From Saprospiraceae bacterium (GTDB lineage Bacteria; Bacteroidota; Bacteroidia; Chitinophagales; Saprospiraceae): a stretch of DNA of 64,000 nt. The position numbers and the translations under genes are program-made. Below the pieces are notes generated by a model that saw nothing but the letters and a program-made list of their open reading frames with translations, was not told the origin of the DNA and searched no databases. This document shows, one piece after another, positions 22,625 through 34,046 of the stretch (its first letter is position 1; every line of letters starts with the position of its first letter). The DNA lies in contig JADKAE010000024.1 in the NCBI GenBank assembly GCA_016715405.1, forward strand, positions 22,772 to 86,771. The letters are read 5' to 3'.

Positions 22625-23227
22625 ATGCAAGCCACCCAAAAGCAAATCATCACCGACATATCGCAGCTCGACCCCGAGGGCAGCTATACCTATGCCGACT
22701 ACCTGCTGTGGCGCTTCCAGGAAAGCGTGGAGCTTATCAAAGGCAGATTGTTCAGGATGAGCCCTGCGCCGGGCAGGATACACCAGGAAATTTCTACCGA
22801 ATTAACCCGTCAATTTGCCAATTTTTTTGTCGGAAAAACCTGCCGCGTTTATTCCGCCCCATTTGATGTGCGCCTGCCCGTAAGCCGCAAAAAAGGCCAG
22901 GATACGACCGTGGTGCAGCCCGACCTCTGCGTGATATGCGACCCCGCAAAACTCGACGACCGCGGCTGCGCCGGCGCCCCCGACCTGATCGTGGAAATCC
23001 TGTCGCCAGGCAATAGCATTAAAGAAATGCGCGATAAATACCGGGTTTATGAGGAAGCCGGGGTAAGGGAATATTGGATTGTCAACCCGGCTGAAAAAGT
23101 AGTATTGGTTTACGTCCTCAACGAAAAAGGCATTTATATCGGCCTCGCCCCGGTAACGGTGGAAGACCCCCTGCGCACAACTATCTTTCCGGAGTTGGTG
23201 GTGGATTTGAAGGAGGTTTTTGCATAA
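22625..23227 (+). CDS. Uma2 family (DUF820) PD-(D/E)XK nuclease-like protein
   Basis: A 200-residue protein with the Uma2 layout: 'SVELIKGRLFRMSPAPG..H' near residues 35-55, 'VVQPDLCVICDP' with the metal-binding Asp near 101, 'APDLIVEILSPGN' with the catalytic Glu near 123, and 'DKYRVYEEAGVREYWIV' near 137-153. The family is a restriction-endonuclease fold. It is abundant in cyanobacteria and some Bacteroidota, often linked to transposable elements, and its biological role is poorly defined. The frame is intact and catalytic residues are present. No transposase is adjacent. Confidence 0.92.
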   Translation: MQATQKQIITDISQLDPEGSYTYADYLLWRFQESVELIKGRLFRMSPAPGRIHQEISTELTRQFANFFVGKTCRVYSAPFDVRLPVSRKKGQDTTVVQPDLCVICDPAKLDDRGCAGAPDLIVEILSPGNSIKEMRDKYRVYEEAGVREYWIVNPAEKVVLVYVLNEKGIYIGLAPVTVEDPLRTTIFPELVVDLKEVFA

Positions 23228-23254
23228 TTCTCATATATATTGCAACATTTCTGT

Positions 23255-23347
23255 CGGTAGTCAGCAGTTAGCACTCAGCAGTCGGCAGTCAGTTTCTCTG
23301 AATTGACCGCTAAGTGCTGAGTGCTAAGTGCTGACAGCTAACTGCTA
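23255..23347. repeat. Imperfect long hairpin of CAGTCAGCAGTTAG-type words
   Basis: The left arm (AGTCAGCAGTTAGCACTCAG...) and right arm (...CTGACAGCTAACTGCT) are complementary and made of 6-8 bp words shuffled in order. It lies between the Uma2 stop and the next start, 12 bases before ATG 23360. The same word family occurs at 28779-28848 and 58072-58146. Confidence 0.7.
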
Positions 23348-23359
23348 AAAACATACTAT

Positions 23360-26300
23360 ATGAAAACTACTTTTACCGCCCTGGCTTTTCTATTGGCATT
23401 TACGCTGTGCCAGGCCCAAGCCCAATTTCAACGCCAATACGGTACAAACCTCGATGAAACTTTCTCGAAGGTGATCCGCAGCGGAAGCAACTACTACGTG
23501 CTGGGCACGGGAGAAACCACCGACGGCCAAGCCGCCAGGGCTACCGTATCGCGACTGAATGCCACAGGGCAATTGCAATGGACGCTCAGCCTCAACACGG
23601 CCTCCCGCTGGAACGACGCCGTACTGACCCCCAACGGCAACTTGCTGGTAGTAGGCCAATCGATGCCCGACGACAATACCAGCCGGGGTATCATGGGCCT
23701 GGTGACAACTACCGGCACTTTCTCCTGGGTGCGCTCCTACGACCAGCCCAACCGCGACGCTTTTACCCGCATCGCACGCAACCCCGCACCCCAAAACGCT
23801 GCATACCCATACTACGTGCTGGGCCGCCAGGTGCAATCGCTGCCCAGTACCGACGATGTGTTTCTGATGACTATCGACGAAACCGGCGATATCAACTGGA
23901 AAAAGAGATTTGCCAGCACCGAAGACGACGAGTTTGTCAACGACCTGGAAGCCCTGCCCAATGGCGACCTCCTCCTGGCCGGCTTCCGGGGCACGCAAGG
24001 GGTGATCTTCCGCGCCAACAACGCCGGTACACTTGTCAACGGCGTTTCTCCAGGTTTGGCTTTTGCTTTCTCCGATGTGGCGCCCGGCTCAGGGGGTACT
24101 TTTTATGCCGTGGGCACCGACTTCCAAAACCAGCAGGTGCATTTTATGAAATTTAATGCCGACCTGCTCGTGATCTGGGACGTCACACTGGAAGTCATGA
24201 CGGAGGCAAACCAGGTGTGGCAGGCCACCAACGGCGATATTTTTGTCACGGGAATTACGCCTTCTCCACCCTTATTATTTCAGACTTCCGTGTACAGGTT
24301 TATCGAAAATATAGACGGCCCGGCGCTGCAATGGAGCCAGACACTCGACAACGACGATGTGGCCTATCAAGGCGGGACGACTACTTTTTTGCCCCCCAGC
24401 CAATTAGCATATACCGACGGCAGGACGCCCGCCAGCGGAGGCTTCGGGCAGTTATGCGCGTTTCTCTCGATCAGCGACCTGGCACTCACTACTTGTATGA
24501 CGGTGGAAGTACCCGATATTATTCTGCCCGGCAATACGATCTTTGATGGCCCCGTATTGCCCGGTATCGAGTTTTTTGATGAACCTCAAAGCGCAAACCT
24601 GACCGGCAGCCAACGCATCTGGCAACAGGGCGACGCCTGCAATCCGGCCTCGACTTGCAGTACGGCTATTGTGGTCAATTATGTCGACAATTGCGGACAT
24701 GTGCAGGTCAATACGGTCAATACAGGCCCCCAGCCGATCTCTTACCAATGGTGCTCGGGCGAATCCACAGCAAGCCTTGATTTGCAGCTGCCCTGCGGGC
24801 CGCAAACGTTCTGCGTGAGTATTACCTGCGCCGACGGCAGTATGGCCAACGCCTCTCAAACGATAAACATCACCGACAATATCCCCCCCACGGCGCTTTG
24901 CGCTCCGGGATTCGGAGTCACTTTAGACTCCAGTTGTACCACCACTATCACCCCGGCCATGATCGACGCCGGCTCCAATGATAACTGCCTGATCCAGTCT
25001 ATCAGCGTAAGCCCTACTACGATCACCGGTTGCGGCGATTTTCCCGTGACGCTTACCGTAAAGGACTGGTGCAATAATACCAGCACCTGTACTACCGGCA
25101 TTCAAACCCTGGAAGCCATACCCCCGCAACTAACTTGCCCCGCCAATACCCAGATCACTTGCAACGGGAGCACCTCCCCTACCCTCACCGGTTTGGCCAC
25201 TGCAACCGACAACTGCGACCCCAACCCGGTGATTAGCTATACGGACGCCTTCTCCGGAGTAATCCCCTGCAATGGGCAAATTACCAGAACCTGGACGGCC
25301 AGGGATACCTGCGGCAATGATACTACCTGCATCCAGCTCATCACGATAGCCGATCTGGCGCCACCCACCATTATGTGTCCGCCGGGTATGCAGCTCAGTT
25401 GCACCGATAGTACTTTACCCGCCTCCACAGGCACGGCTACGGCTACCGACAATTGCGACCCCAGTCCGGCTATAAGCTATGCGGATGTAAGCTCCGGACA
25501 AATACCCTGCAACGCACAAATTATCAGAACCTGGACGGCCACCGATAGCTGCGGCAACGATGCCACCTGTATGCAGTTGATCACCATAAACGATCAACAG
25601 CCGCCTACGATCACCTGTCCGCCCAGTCAAACCGTGGGCGCAGGCCTCAGCGGCTGTACCGCCGTAGTAAACGGCATCAAATGGCTGACGGCTACCGACA
25701 ACTGCGGCACGCCCCCGGTGACCTACGTCGTGTCGGGCACTACGGCCGCCACCGGCCTCAATGACGCCAGCGGACTGACTTTCAACTCGGGACTTTCCAC
25801 CGTGACCTACACGGCTACCGACGCCTGCGGCAACCCGGCATCTTGTTCGTTTACTATAATGGTAAGTGATAACGTGCCGCCCAATGCCATTTGTCTACCC
25901 GGCGTCGGCATCGAGTTGGACACCAATTGTACGGCTGTACTGACGCCAGGCCTTATCGACGGCGGTTCTTTCGACAACTGCCAAATACAGTCCATTAGCG
26001 TAAGCCCAAATACTTTCAACCAATGCGGCACTTTCCCGGTGACGCTTACGGTGATGGATAATTCGGGCAATACGAGTACTTGCACCAGTTCGGTACAAGT
26101 AGCCGATGGCATCCCTCCTGTAGCTATTTGCACGGGTATCGGCGTGGTAGTAGATTCCAACTGCGTGGGCGCTGTGACGGCCTCCCTCATCGACGGCGGA
26201 TCGACCGACAATTGCCAGATACAATCTCTCAGCGTAAGCCCAAGTACGCTATCGGGATGCGGCTTGTTTCCGGTTACACTCACCGTCACCGACGTATGCG

Positions 26301-28773
26301 GCAACAGCAGCAGTTGCGTGACGATGGTGCAAACCATTGAAGATACGCCGCCCACCATCATGTGTCCGCCCGATTTGCAGGTGGATTGCGCTTTTGGGCT
26401 TACGCCAAATATTACGGGTTATGCCACGGCAACCGACAACTGCGATCCGAATCCGGCCTTATCCTACGCCGATGTGACCGTGCCCGGCGCTTCCGCTTGC
26501 GACCTGGCGTTGCAGCGCACCTGGACAGCCAACGACGCCTGCGGCAACGAGTCGACCTGTCTGCAAGTAATCACCGTTTCAGACCATACCGTGCCAAACG
26601 CCGTTTGCCTGAATGGCGTGGGTATCGAACTCGACGCCAATTGCATGGCAACTGTATCGGCCAATCAAATCGACGGCGGCTCTACCGACAATTGTCAAAT
26701 CCAAACATTTGGCGTAAGCCCAAATACTTTCAACCAATGCGGCGTTTTCCCCGTTACGCTTAGCGTCACCGATTGGTGCGGCAATACCAGCAATTGTTTC
26801 AGCGAAGTGCAGGTAGGCGACCCCATTAGCCCAGTCATTACCTGTATTCCCAGCTTTTCGGTAGTGGCCGATCCGGTGACCTGCACGGCCGTAGTGAATG
26901 GCATACAATGGGCCACGCTGAGCGACAACTGCGCCCTGCCCACCGTGAGCTACGACATTACGGGCGCGACCACCGCTTCGGGGCGGGCGATGCCAGCGGA
27001 CTGACCTTCCTGGAGGGTTTTTCGACCCTTACGTACACTGCCACCGATATTTGCGGCAACACGGTATCCTGCTCGCTGGAGATAGAAGTAGCCTGCTTTC
27101 CGCAGGAAGATATTTGTTTTGAATGGGCAGCGCGTATGGGCAGCACAAACACCGATGTCGGCAATTCCATTGCAGTAGATGCGGTCGGCAACGTATATAC
27201 CACCGGGCTTTTCAGGGGTACCGTCGATTTTGACCCGGGGCCGGGCATTTTCAACCTCGGGTCTTTGGGCGCAGAAGACGTATTTACAACCAAAATGGAC
27301 ATTAACGGTAACCTACTGTGGGCCAAACAGATAGGCGGTAGTTATATAGATTATGGAACTGGCGCCATCGATGCGAGTGGTAATGTGTATATCGCGGGCA
27401 CCTTTTCTACCCCCACCGATTTCGACCCCGGGGCGGGCACATTCACCCTCACCCCCGTATCGGGTTTTGATGGTTTTCTTTTAAAATTGGACCCCAACGG
27501 CAATTTTTTGTGGGTTAAACACATCATAGCCACCTCCGCCAATTGGACATTAGTGCCTCGCGCCATAGTACTCGATCCATCGGGTAATACATACGTAACG
27601 GCAGATTTCAACGGCATCTATGACTTCGACCCGGGGGCGGGTACATTTACACTAAATTCCGCGCCAGGCTCCGACATAGTCACATTCAAAATGGATGCCG
27701 TCGGCAATCTCGTCTGGGCCAAACAGATGCAAATAACCGGCTCCGTGCAGGATATTGCGTTAGACGCACTTGGCAATGTGCTCATCGCGGGCGAATTCTG
27801 GGGTATAAGCGATTTTGACCCGAGTGCGGCGGTGTTTAATTTATCGCCCGTAGGGTCGTCGAATACATTTATAGTAAAAATGAACAGCGCCGGCAACTTC
27901 GTATGGGCCAAGCAAATCGACAACGGGACGAATTTCGGTTTGTCTCTTGTCGTGGACGCGGCTGGAAACATATACACTACCGGCGGATTTTCCAACACGG
28001 CGGATTTTGACCCCGGCCCCGGTGTTTTTTCGCTGAGTTCGGCGGGCAATTACGATATTTATATTTTAAAATTAGACGCAGCAGGCGGCCTCGTCTGGGC
28101 CAAAAACATGGGCGGCGGTTCCAACGACCGGGGTATTTCCATCGGCGTCGATGCCCTCCAGCAAGTCTACACCACGGGATTTTTTGCCGGCACAGCCGAT
28201 TTTGACCCCGATCTGGGTGTGACCAACTTCACGGCAACGGGTTTTTACGATATGTTTATCACCAAACTAGATGCCGCGGGCAATTTAGGCTGGGCAAAAC
28301 AAATATCCGGCATCACCGCAGAAAAAGGCAATGCAATAGCCATCGATGCCCTGGGTTGCGTGTATACCACCGGAGATTTCCAGAGCGTCGTGGATTTTGA
28401 CGCGGGACCGACTGTATTTTCACTCACGTCAGCGGGTATTGAAGATGCATTTGTATTAAAAATGTGTCCTTGTATACGCACCGGTATAAACGAACCCGGC
28501 GAACAAGCAATGGGGTTTGAGCTTTTAGCCGCTTATCCCAATCCCTTTAGCCATACCACTACAATTGGATATTATCTACCTGTGTCTACCTACGTACGCC
28601 TGGTTGTCTACGACTTGCTGGGCCGCGAAATGGCCGTATTGGTCAACGAACAAATACCGCAAGGCAGCCATAGCACTGATTTCGAATTTGGCAATTTGCC
28701 CGCGGGAACATATTTTTACAGCATGCAGGCCGGTGATTACCAGGCTACCAGGAAGCTGGTCTGTGTGAAGTAG
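23360..28773 (+). CDS. Giant T9SS-secreted protein with HYR-type and SBBP propeller repeats
   Basis: About 1800 residues with one frame break near 26975-26990 (CGGGGCGGGC). The neighbouring repeat ('TTAATGLNDASGLTF') shows how the halves join ('TTASG...GDASGLTF'). A signal peptide (MKTTFTALAFLLAFTLCQAQA) is followed by a delta-60/PQQ-like propeller (residues ~25-400). About ten Cys-containing HYR-like Ig repeats come next ('PVTLTVKDWCNNTSTC', 'TATDACGNPASCSFT', 'TATDNCDPNPVISY'). Seven or so SBBP beta-propeller repeats follow ('VDAVGNVYTTGLFRGTVDFD'). The C-terminal sorting domain starts 'AYPNPFSHTTTIGYYL' and ends 'GTYFYSMQAGDYQATRKLVCVK'. Probably a cell-surface or released adhesin exported by the T9SS. 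Repetition of nearly identical Cys repeats would favour intragenic recombination. Confidence 0.88.
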
Positions 28774-28778
28774 CAATC

Positions 28779-28848
28779 AGCAGTCAGGGCTTAGCGGTTA
28801 GGGCTTAGCAGTCAGGAGCTAAGACCTAACCGCTAAGACCTGACTGCT
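28779..28848. repeat. Inverted repeat at the 3' end of the HYR/SBBP gene
   Basis: Arms 28779-28802 and 28825-28848 (24 bases, one mismatch; words AGCAGTCAGGGCTTAGCGG) form a strong hairpin 6 bases after the stop. It may act as a terminator or 3' stabiliser, although there is no long T-run. It belongs to the same word family as 23255-23347. Confidence 0.7.
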
Positions 28849-28868
28849 ATTACCAAAACCTCATCAAC

Positions 28869-29677
28869 ATGTGGGCATCTCTATTTTTAGAATTAACAGA
28901 ATACCCGTGGTTTCGCCGCATAGTCTGGCGTCCGGTATACAACCACCTGGCCAAAAAATTTCCAGCTAAAGACTGGTTATTTATGAATTACGGCTATGAC
29001 CCCTGGATGAATCGGAACGCCCGCAACTCGACGCCGGCGACGAACCCCACCGGTACCCGCTTCAACTTTATCACTTCCTGGCTTCTCAAACGCCGATACA
29101 AGGAAAAAAGGTGCTCGAAGTGGGCAGCGGCCGGGGTGGCGGATCGTATTACCTGGCGCGTTATTTTAATCCGGCTGAAATCATAGGCATGGATATTGCT
29201 GAAAATGCGGTGGCTTTTTCCAATGAAAACCATAAAAGCCCTAACCTGCGTTATGTGGCCGGCAATGCCGAAAAAATCCCCTTTGAAGACCATTCTTTTG
29301 ACGTAGTCATCAATGTGGAATCAAGCCATGCTTACGGCTCTATCGATTTGTTTTTTCACGAAGTGAAGCGCATACTCAAACCCGGCGGTTTTTTTCTCAT
29401 CACCGATATGCGCGACCCTAAGAATATCCCCGCTTTCGAAAAATCACTCCTTGATAGCGGACTGGTGCTCGAAAGACAACAGGTTATCACGCCCAACGTA
29501 CTCAAAGCGATCGATAGCGAAGACGAACTCAAGCGCGCGCGAATCGCCAGGCAAGTGCCCCCCGCTTATGTCCGCTTTTTTGAAGAATTCGGCGCAGTCA
29601 AAGGCTCCCAACTGGAAAAAGACTTTATGGCAGGGAAACTTGTATACTTTTGGTACGTACTCAGAAATGATGTTTGA
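28869..29677 (+). CDS. SAM-dependent class I methyltransferase (one frame break)
   Basis: One gene of ~269 codons. The first frame gives 'YPWFRRIVWRPVYNHLAKKF' and 'FMNYGYDPW'. After a one-base loss near 28997-29005 the second frame gives 'ERPQLDAGDEPHRYPLQLY', then motif I 'VLEVGSGRGGGSYYLARY' and 'IIGMDIAENAVAFS'. 'NAEKIPFEDHSFDVVINVES' is the post-I/motif II region, and 'VKRILKPGGFFLITDMR' is motif III. The pattern resembles the mycobacterial phthiotriol dimycocerosate methyltransferase group and related small-molecule O-methyltransferases. The substrate is unknown. The Rossmann-fold residues for SAM binding are intact after frame repair. Confidence 0.85.
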
Positions 29678-29683
29678 TTGTTA

Positions 29684-29768
29684 TCGGTTGTCAGTTATCG
29701 GTTGTCGGTTTCAAAAATCAAAAATTCTCTCCCTCACTCCCTCTCACACTCCCTCCTCTCCCCCACTC
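29684..29768. repeat. Low-complexity repeats (GTTATCGGTTGTCAG and CTCCCTCACTC words)
   Basis: GTTATCGGTTGTCAGTTATCGG-like words directly follow the methyltransferase stop. They are followed by a pyrimidine block (ATTCTCTCCCTCACTCCCTC) that recurs at 31272-31316 and 34081-34113. No hairpin is obvious within this copy. Confidence 0.55.
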
Positions 29769-29825
29769 AGCCTATCCCTTTTCCCGTTCGGCGCCATAAA
29801 GTGGCAATCGACATCGGAGTGCATG

Positions 29826-29833
29826 CATATTTG
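29826..29833 (+). promoter_or_regulatory. Possible -7 element CATATTTG
   Basis: CATATTTG lies 40 bases upstream of the FN3 gene ATG (29874) in the context GCATGCATATTTGTGACG, the same octamer seen before the 18282 gene. There is no convincing -33 TTTG. Confidence 0.25.
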
Positions 29834-29873
29834 TGACGTACGAGTTAATTAATCAACTAAAATCACAAATATC

Positions 29874-31181
29874 ATGACACGTATATTGACTACGATCCTA
29901 GTACTTGCCCTGGCTGTTACCGGCCTTTTTGCCAATGATTGCGACGCCCCGACCGGCTTGCAGGCACAACACACTACCGACGGCGTTTTGCTGAGTTGGG
30001 ATGCGGCAACCAATGCCCTGTCTTACCGGCTGAAAGTGGAAAACGCAAACAACAACCCGCAGTTATTCGAGATCGAAATTAGCGTAAATGGAACGTCTTA
30101 CCTGGTTACCGGACTGAATGCGAACGCCTCTTATAAATTCAAAGTACGCACGGTGTGTAGCGGCGATAAGTCGGACTGGACGAACTACACCCCCTTTCAA
30201 ACAGCTGTAGCCGGCGGAGGTGGCACGGGTGGCGGTGGTAATACGGGTGGTGGCAGCACCGGCGGCGGTACGGGTGGCGCATGCGGCATCCCTGGAGGAC
30301 TTAGCGTAAGCAATCTGACAGGTACCAGCGCCGTATTGAGCTGGAGCCCTATGGCCGGCGCGCTGAAGTACGAAGTAGAAGTAGAAGATGATGAAAATAC
30401 CCCATTATTTGCCTTCAACGCTATTACGTCTGATACGACGATCGCAGTAATCGGCCTGGCGCCGGGCGGCAGCTACCAGTTCAAAGTGAAAAGCAAATGC
30501 GACGGCGGCTTGTCGAGCGATTATTCCGGGTGGGTATTCTTTGGCGCGGGCAATACCGGCGGCGGCAATACAGGTGGGGGCAGCACAGGCGGCGCTTGCG
30601 AAGTACCCGGCAGTATGCAGGCCCTTCAAATTACGACCACCAGCGCACTGCTCACCTGGAGCCCCGTAGCCGGCGCATTGAAATACGAAGTAGAGGTAGA
30701 AGACGACGAAAACACCATCGCATTTTCTTTCAACGCCCTCACCGCAGATACAGCTGTATTGATAATCGGCCTCACACCAGGCGGCAACTACCAGTTCAAA
30801 GTGAAAAGCAAATGCGGCGGCGGCATGTCGAGCGATTATTCTGTATGGAATTTCTTTAGCACAGCGACTCAATTAGTAGCGCCGGCCACCGGCTCGGCAG
30901 GATTGCCCTCGAATGGCGCCGTACAGGCCATGTCAACCTTCCGGGTATTCCCCAACCCCGCTACTACCGATGTAGCCGTGCAACTGGACGAGCCGGCAAC
31001 GGCCCCGCTATCTGTAACGGTGATGAACGCCCAGGGTCGCCAGATGATGCGCTATAACGGCCTCGACGGCACAGGAGGCAGGATCGATCTGCCGGTATCC
31101 AACTTAGATTCGGGTTTGTACGTAGTGGTGATCAGCGACGGCCAGTCTATGCAAAGCCAACAACTACTCATTGCGAGATAA
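29874..31181 (+). CDS. T9SS-secreted protein with three fibronectin type III domains
   Basis: A 435-residue intact protein. Signal peptide MTRILTTILVLALAVTGLFA. Three FN3-type domains start 'CDAPTGLQAQ', 'CGIPGGLSVS' and 'CEVPGSMQAL', each with 'LLSWD/LSWSP' and 'YKFKV/YQFKVKSKC' strands. They are joined by flexible Gly/Thr/Ser linkers (GGGGTGGGGNTGGGS...). The second and third domains are near copies ('GALKYEVEVEDDEN'). A T9SS type A sorting domain ('FRVFPNPATTDVAVQL' ... 'GLYVVVISDGQSMQSQQLLIAR') closes it. Probably a surface-attached or released binding protein. The GC-rich linker repeats could expand or contract. A good intrinsic terminator follows. Confidence 0.9.
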   Translation: MTRILTTILVLALAVTGLFANDCDAPTGLQAQHTTDGVLLSWDAATNALSYRLKVENANNNPQLFEIEISVNGTSYLVTGLNANASYKFKVRTVCSGDKSDWTNYTPFQTAVAGGGGTGGGGNTGGGSTGGGTGGACGIPGGLSVSNLTGTSAVLSWSPMAGALKYEVEVEDDENTPLFAFNAITSDTTIAVIGLAPGGSYQFKVKSKCDGGLSSDYSGWVFFGAGNTGGGNTGGGSTGGACEVPGSMQALQITTTSALLTWSPVAGALKYEVEVEDDENTIAFSFNALTADTAVLIIGLTPGGNYQFKVKSKCGGGMSSDYSVWNFFSTATQLVAPATGSAGLPSNGAVQAMSTFRVFPNPATTDVAVQLDEPATAPLSVTVMNAQGRQMMRYNGLDGTGGRIDLPVSNLDSGLYVVVISDGQSMQSQQLLIAR

Positions 31182-31209
31182 AAAGTTAGTTAGTTCCCCC
31201 CAATTATCC

Positions 31210-31246
31210 CGGCGCGGTGGTCACAGATCATCGCGCCGTTTTTTTT
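31210..31246 (+). terminator. Rho-independent terminator after the FN3 gene
   Basis: The stem CGGCGCG (31210-31216) / CGCGCCG (31232-31238) is followed directly by eight T (31239-31246), 28 bases after the stop codon at 31181. Confidence 0.85.
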
Positions 31247-31296
31247 GGGTGACAAGGTCCTATTCCAACATCAATAATTCTCTCCCTCACTCCCTC

Positions 31297-32520
31297 TCAC
31301 CCTCTCTCCCTCCCCTCCGGGATCTCCCTGCAACTCCCGGTGCATCTGGAAAACGCTGCGGTACTTTCGCTGATAAAGCGGCTCACGCCGTTGCTGAGCA
31401 CCACGATGCCCAGGTCATTTTCGCGGTCGAAGGCGATTTCGGTGCGGTAGCTGTTCACGTAGCCGCCGTGGAGAATAATGCGCTGATCGCCCTTGTCGAG
31501 CACGCGCCAGCCGAGCGCGTAGTAACTTTCATCGGGATTCCAGACGGAGCAATTGCAGGCGCCGCGCAGCAGTTTGACTTGTGGTTCAAAAATAACATCC
31601 AACATTTGATCGGAAATAAGATCGGGACGGTGGCCAAGCAGCAGCAGCAACCACTGCGCCATATCCTCCACGCTGGCATTGACGCCGGCAGCCGGCACGG
31701 CGGAATAGTACAAATCGGAGATGGGGTTTTATAATAGTATTTGTCAGTAGGCTTGTGCGGATAGGCTACATTTTTTGCAGCCATCATAGCGCCGTAACCC
31801 GTGGAGGCGTTGTACATGCCCAGCGGCTGAAAAATGCGCCGGGCGAGCAGGTCGGCGTACTTTTCGCCGGTAAGGTTGTGTGCTACGTCGCCTACCACAC
31901 TATAAGCAATATTCTGGTAGGAGTGCATTTCACCGGGTTTATACGACAGCCGCACTTCTTTGAGTCGCCCCACGAGTCTTTCATACGTATCGCCATGATC
32001 CAGCGAAAAATCGTAGGAGTGTGGCGGCAGTCCCACCGTATGGCTAAGCAGGTGCCGCATATTGATTTGCCGGGTTTGGCTCTGGCTGCGCAGCTCGAAG
32101 CTGGGTGCGTAGTCCAGCACTTTGTCGTCCCATTCCAGGCAACCTTCTTCTACCAGCATGCCCACCAAAACGGGGGCAAAACCTTTGGACAACGAGGCCA
32201 ACCTGAAAACAGTAGCCGTATTGATAGAATCGTTGGATTGCACTCGCTTTTACCCCAAACCCTTTCTCAAATATCACGCGACCGCCTTTTACGATCGCCA
32301 CTGCGGCTCCCGGTATATTTTCCTCGCCCATCGAAAAACGAACGTATTCTTCGTATTTGGTAAGCAATTCTTGGGTGGCAGGGTCGAGTTTCGGCGCTTC
32401 TTTTTCTTTGTCACCGTACAGCAAACGACCAAACCAGTTGGTAGGCGCCCATGCAGTGGAGTTAACGGCAAGCAGAAACAACACAATTCCGAATAAAGTA
32501 ACGCCGTATTTTTTGGTCAT
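31297..32520 (-). CDS. Serine hydrolase, beta-lactamase / penicillin-binding-protein-4* family (frame breaks)
   Basis: Read on the minus strand from ATG 32520 through at least two frame breaks (near 32230-32250 and near 31700-31720). The N-terminus is hydrophobic (KKYGVTLFGIVLFLLAVNSTA), a signal peptide or anchor. Then come 'ENIPGAAVAIVKGGRVIFEKGFG', the catalytic SxxK in 'RLASLSKGF', 'MRHLLSHTVGLPPH', the YxN box in 'MHSYQNIAYSVVG', and 'ALGWRVLDKGDQRIILHGGYVN' with the HGG box. This is the class C beta-lactamase-like fold used by peptidases, esterases and transpeptidases, acting in the periplasm. The C-terminus runs into a CT-rich repeat at ~31270-31320, so the exact stop is uncertain. It converges with the FN3 gene. 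Confidence 0.85.
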
Positions 32521-32759
32521 ATTTGTAAACTTGTCGAATGGACTGAAAACGACTTCATAACGCTATTATTGCGCAATAAGTTACAGCCCGTTAAGCATTT
32601 TGTAATGGTTTGCACCAAATGTGTGCATTGGCACTACACAAGATATTGCGTTTTTTGTCATACTAAAAAAGTGCGCCATAAAATTCCGGAATGGAGAAGG
32701 CGTATCGTATAAGTGACTTGAATAATTTAAAAATTCACACATTAAAAAAAAATCGACTC

Positions 32760-34046
32760 ATGAAATCACTCGTAACATGGCTGTTGATAGTTGGAATGAC
32801 CACTTTTGCCCAAGCCCAGATTACCCTCACGCATGCCGATGTGCCGGGCGCGGGCGACGCCATCGTTCTGGCCACTGACACCACCGTAACCGATTTGAAT
32901 ATCGGGACGGCAGGCCCCAACCAGAGCTGGAATTTCCTTGCCCTCGAAAACCACGAGGTATATGCCACCAACTATCTGTCGCCGGCCCAGGCGCCGCTTT
33001 CGGCAGAATTCCCTGAAGCCAATTTGTGCGCAGAAAGCCAGGGCGCCTATACATTCATGGAAGTGTCCGAATCGGAATTGCTGGGCCTCGGCCTTGTAGC
33101 CGACCTGACCGGCGATAAAAATTACATTTCTATTAAAATTGATCCGTCGCAAAAGCTGTCCGTTTTTCCCACTACTTTCGGTACTACGTTCCAGACTACC
33201 TATGCTACCGAATTTTCTATCAGCGGCGAGTTTCTGGGCGTCGACTCCCTGCGCATCAAACAAACAGCCGCACAGACTACCTTTACCGACGCCTACGGCG
33301 TAGTGCTTATGCCCAATGGATTGTACGATGCGCTGCGCCAGTATGTCGTGACCAGCTCGCTGGATTCCATCTGGGCGCTGTTTGCCGGTCAATGGCTGCT
33401 GGTTGACGCGCAGGTCAACGAATCAGAGTCGTACCAGTGGCTCTCCGCCGAATCCAAAGGCGTGCTAGTCACCATCGAAATCGACCCCAATACCGACCTG
33501 CCCTTTACGGCCACGCATTTTGTGTCGTATACCCAGGCCATACAAGCTCCCATAGCCGCGTTTACCTTTGAACCCGCCGGCAACGGCGAAATTGCCTTTA
33601 CCGACGCTTCTTCCAATACCCCCACCGAATGGCTCTGGGATTTTGGCGATAATTCGACGAGCACCGAGCAAAACCCCACCCACGTCTACAACGAATCGGA
33701 TATGTACGAGGTGTGCCTCACCGCTACCAACGACGGCGGTTCTTCAACGATCTGTCAGATTGTGGCGGTAATAGTGGTTTCTACCGGCGAACCCGGCGAG
33801 TCGGCACTGGCTAAAGTATATCCCAACCCGGTACAGGATGTGCTGCGTGTCCAGTTCAACCAGCCCCTCGCCGGCGGTGAACAAGCGCTGGTTTTTGATG
33901 CCTTAGGCCAGCTGATTTTGCGAAGCTCCCTGCAATCTTCTACCGATCTGAATATGAGTACTTTGCCAAGCGGACCGTATTTCTACCAGTTGATCAACGG
34001 CGAAGGCCGGGTGATGCAGTCTGGGAAAGTGCTGAAAGGAGAGTGA
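32760..34046 (+). CDS. T9SS-secreted protein with a PKD domain
   Basis: An intact protein of 428 residues. The frame is open from 32691, but ATG 32760 puts a clean signal peptide at the N-terminus (MKSLVTWLLIVGMTTFAQAQ). An N-terminal ~270-residue region of unknown fold is followed by a PKD domain ('EWLWDFGDNSTSTEQNPTHV', 'YEVCLTATNDGGSSTI'). A T9SS type A sorting domain ('KVYPNPVQDVLRVQF' to 'GPYFYQLINGEGRVMQSGKVL') closes it. The stop TGA (34044-34046) is inside a GAGTGAGAGAGGG repeat that forms a hairpin with the converging tolC-like gene. The function is unknown; the PKD domain suggests polysaccharide or surface binding. Confidence 0.9.
   Translation: MKSLVTWLLIVGMTTFAQAQITLTHADVPGAGDAIVLATDTTVTDLNIGTAGPNQSWNFLALENHEVYATNYLSPAQAPLSAEFPEANLCAESQGAYTFMEVSESELLGLGLVADLTGDKNYISIKIDPSQKLSVFPTTFGTTFQTTYATEFSISGEFLGVDSLRIKQTAAQTTFTDAYGVVLMPNGLYDALRQYVVTSSLDSIWALFAGQWLLVDAQVNESESYQWLSAESKGVLVTIEIDPNTDLPFTATHFVSYTQAIQAPIAAFTFEPAGNGEIAFTDASSNTPTEWLWDFGDNSTSTEQNPTHVYNESDMYEVCLTATNDGGSSTICQIVAVIVVSTGEPGESALAKVYPNPVQDVLRVQFNQPLAGGEQALVFDALGQLILRSSLQSSTDLNMSTLPSGPYFYQLINGEGRVMQSGKVLKGE

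Noticed and set aside
31171..32363. Plus-strand frames at 31171-31734 and 31755-32363
   Set aside because: They are antisense to the serine hydrolase, whose SxxK, YxN and HGG motifs are clear on the minus strand.
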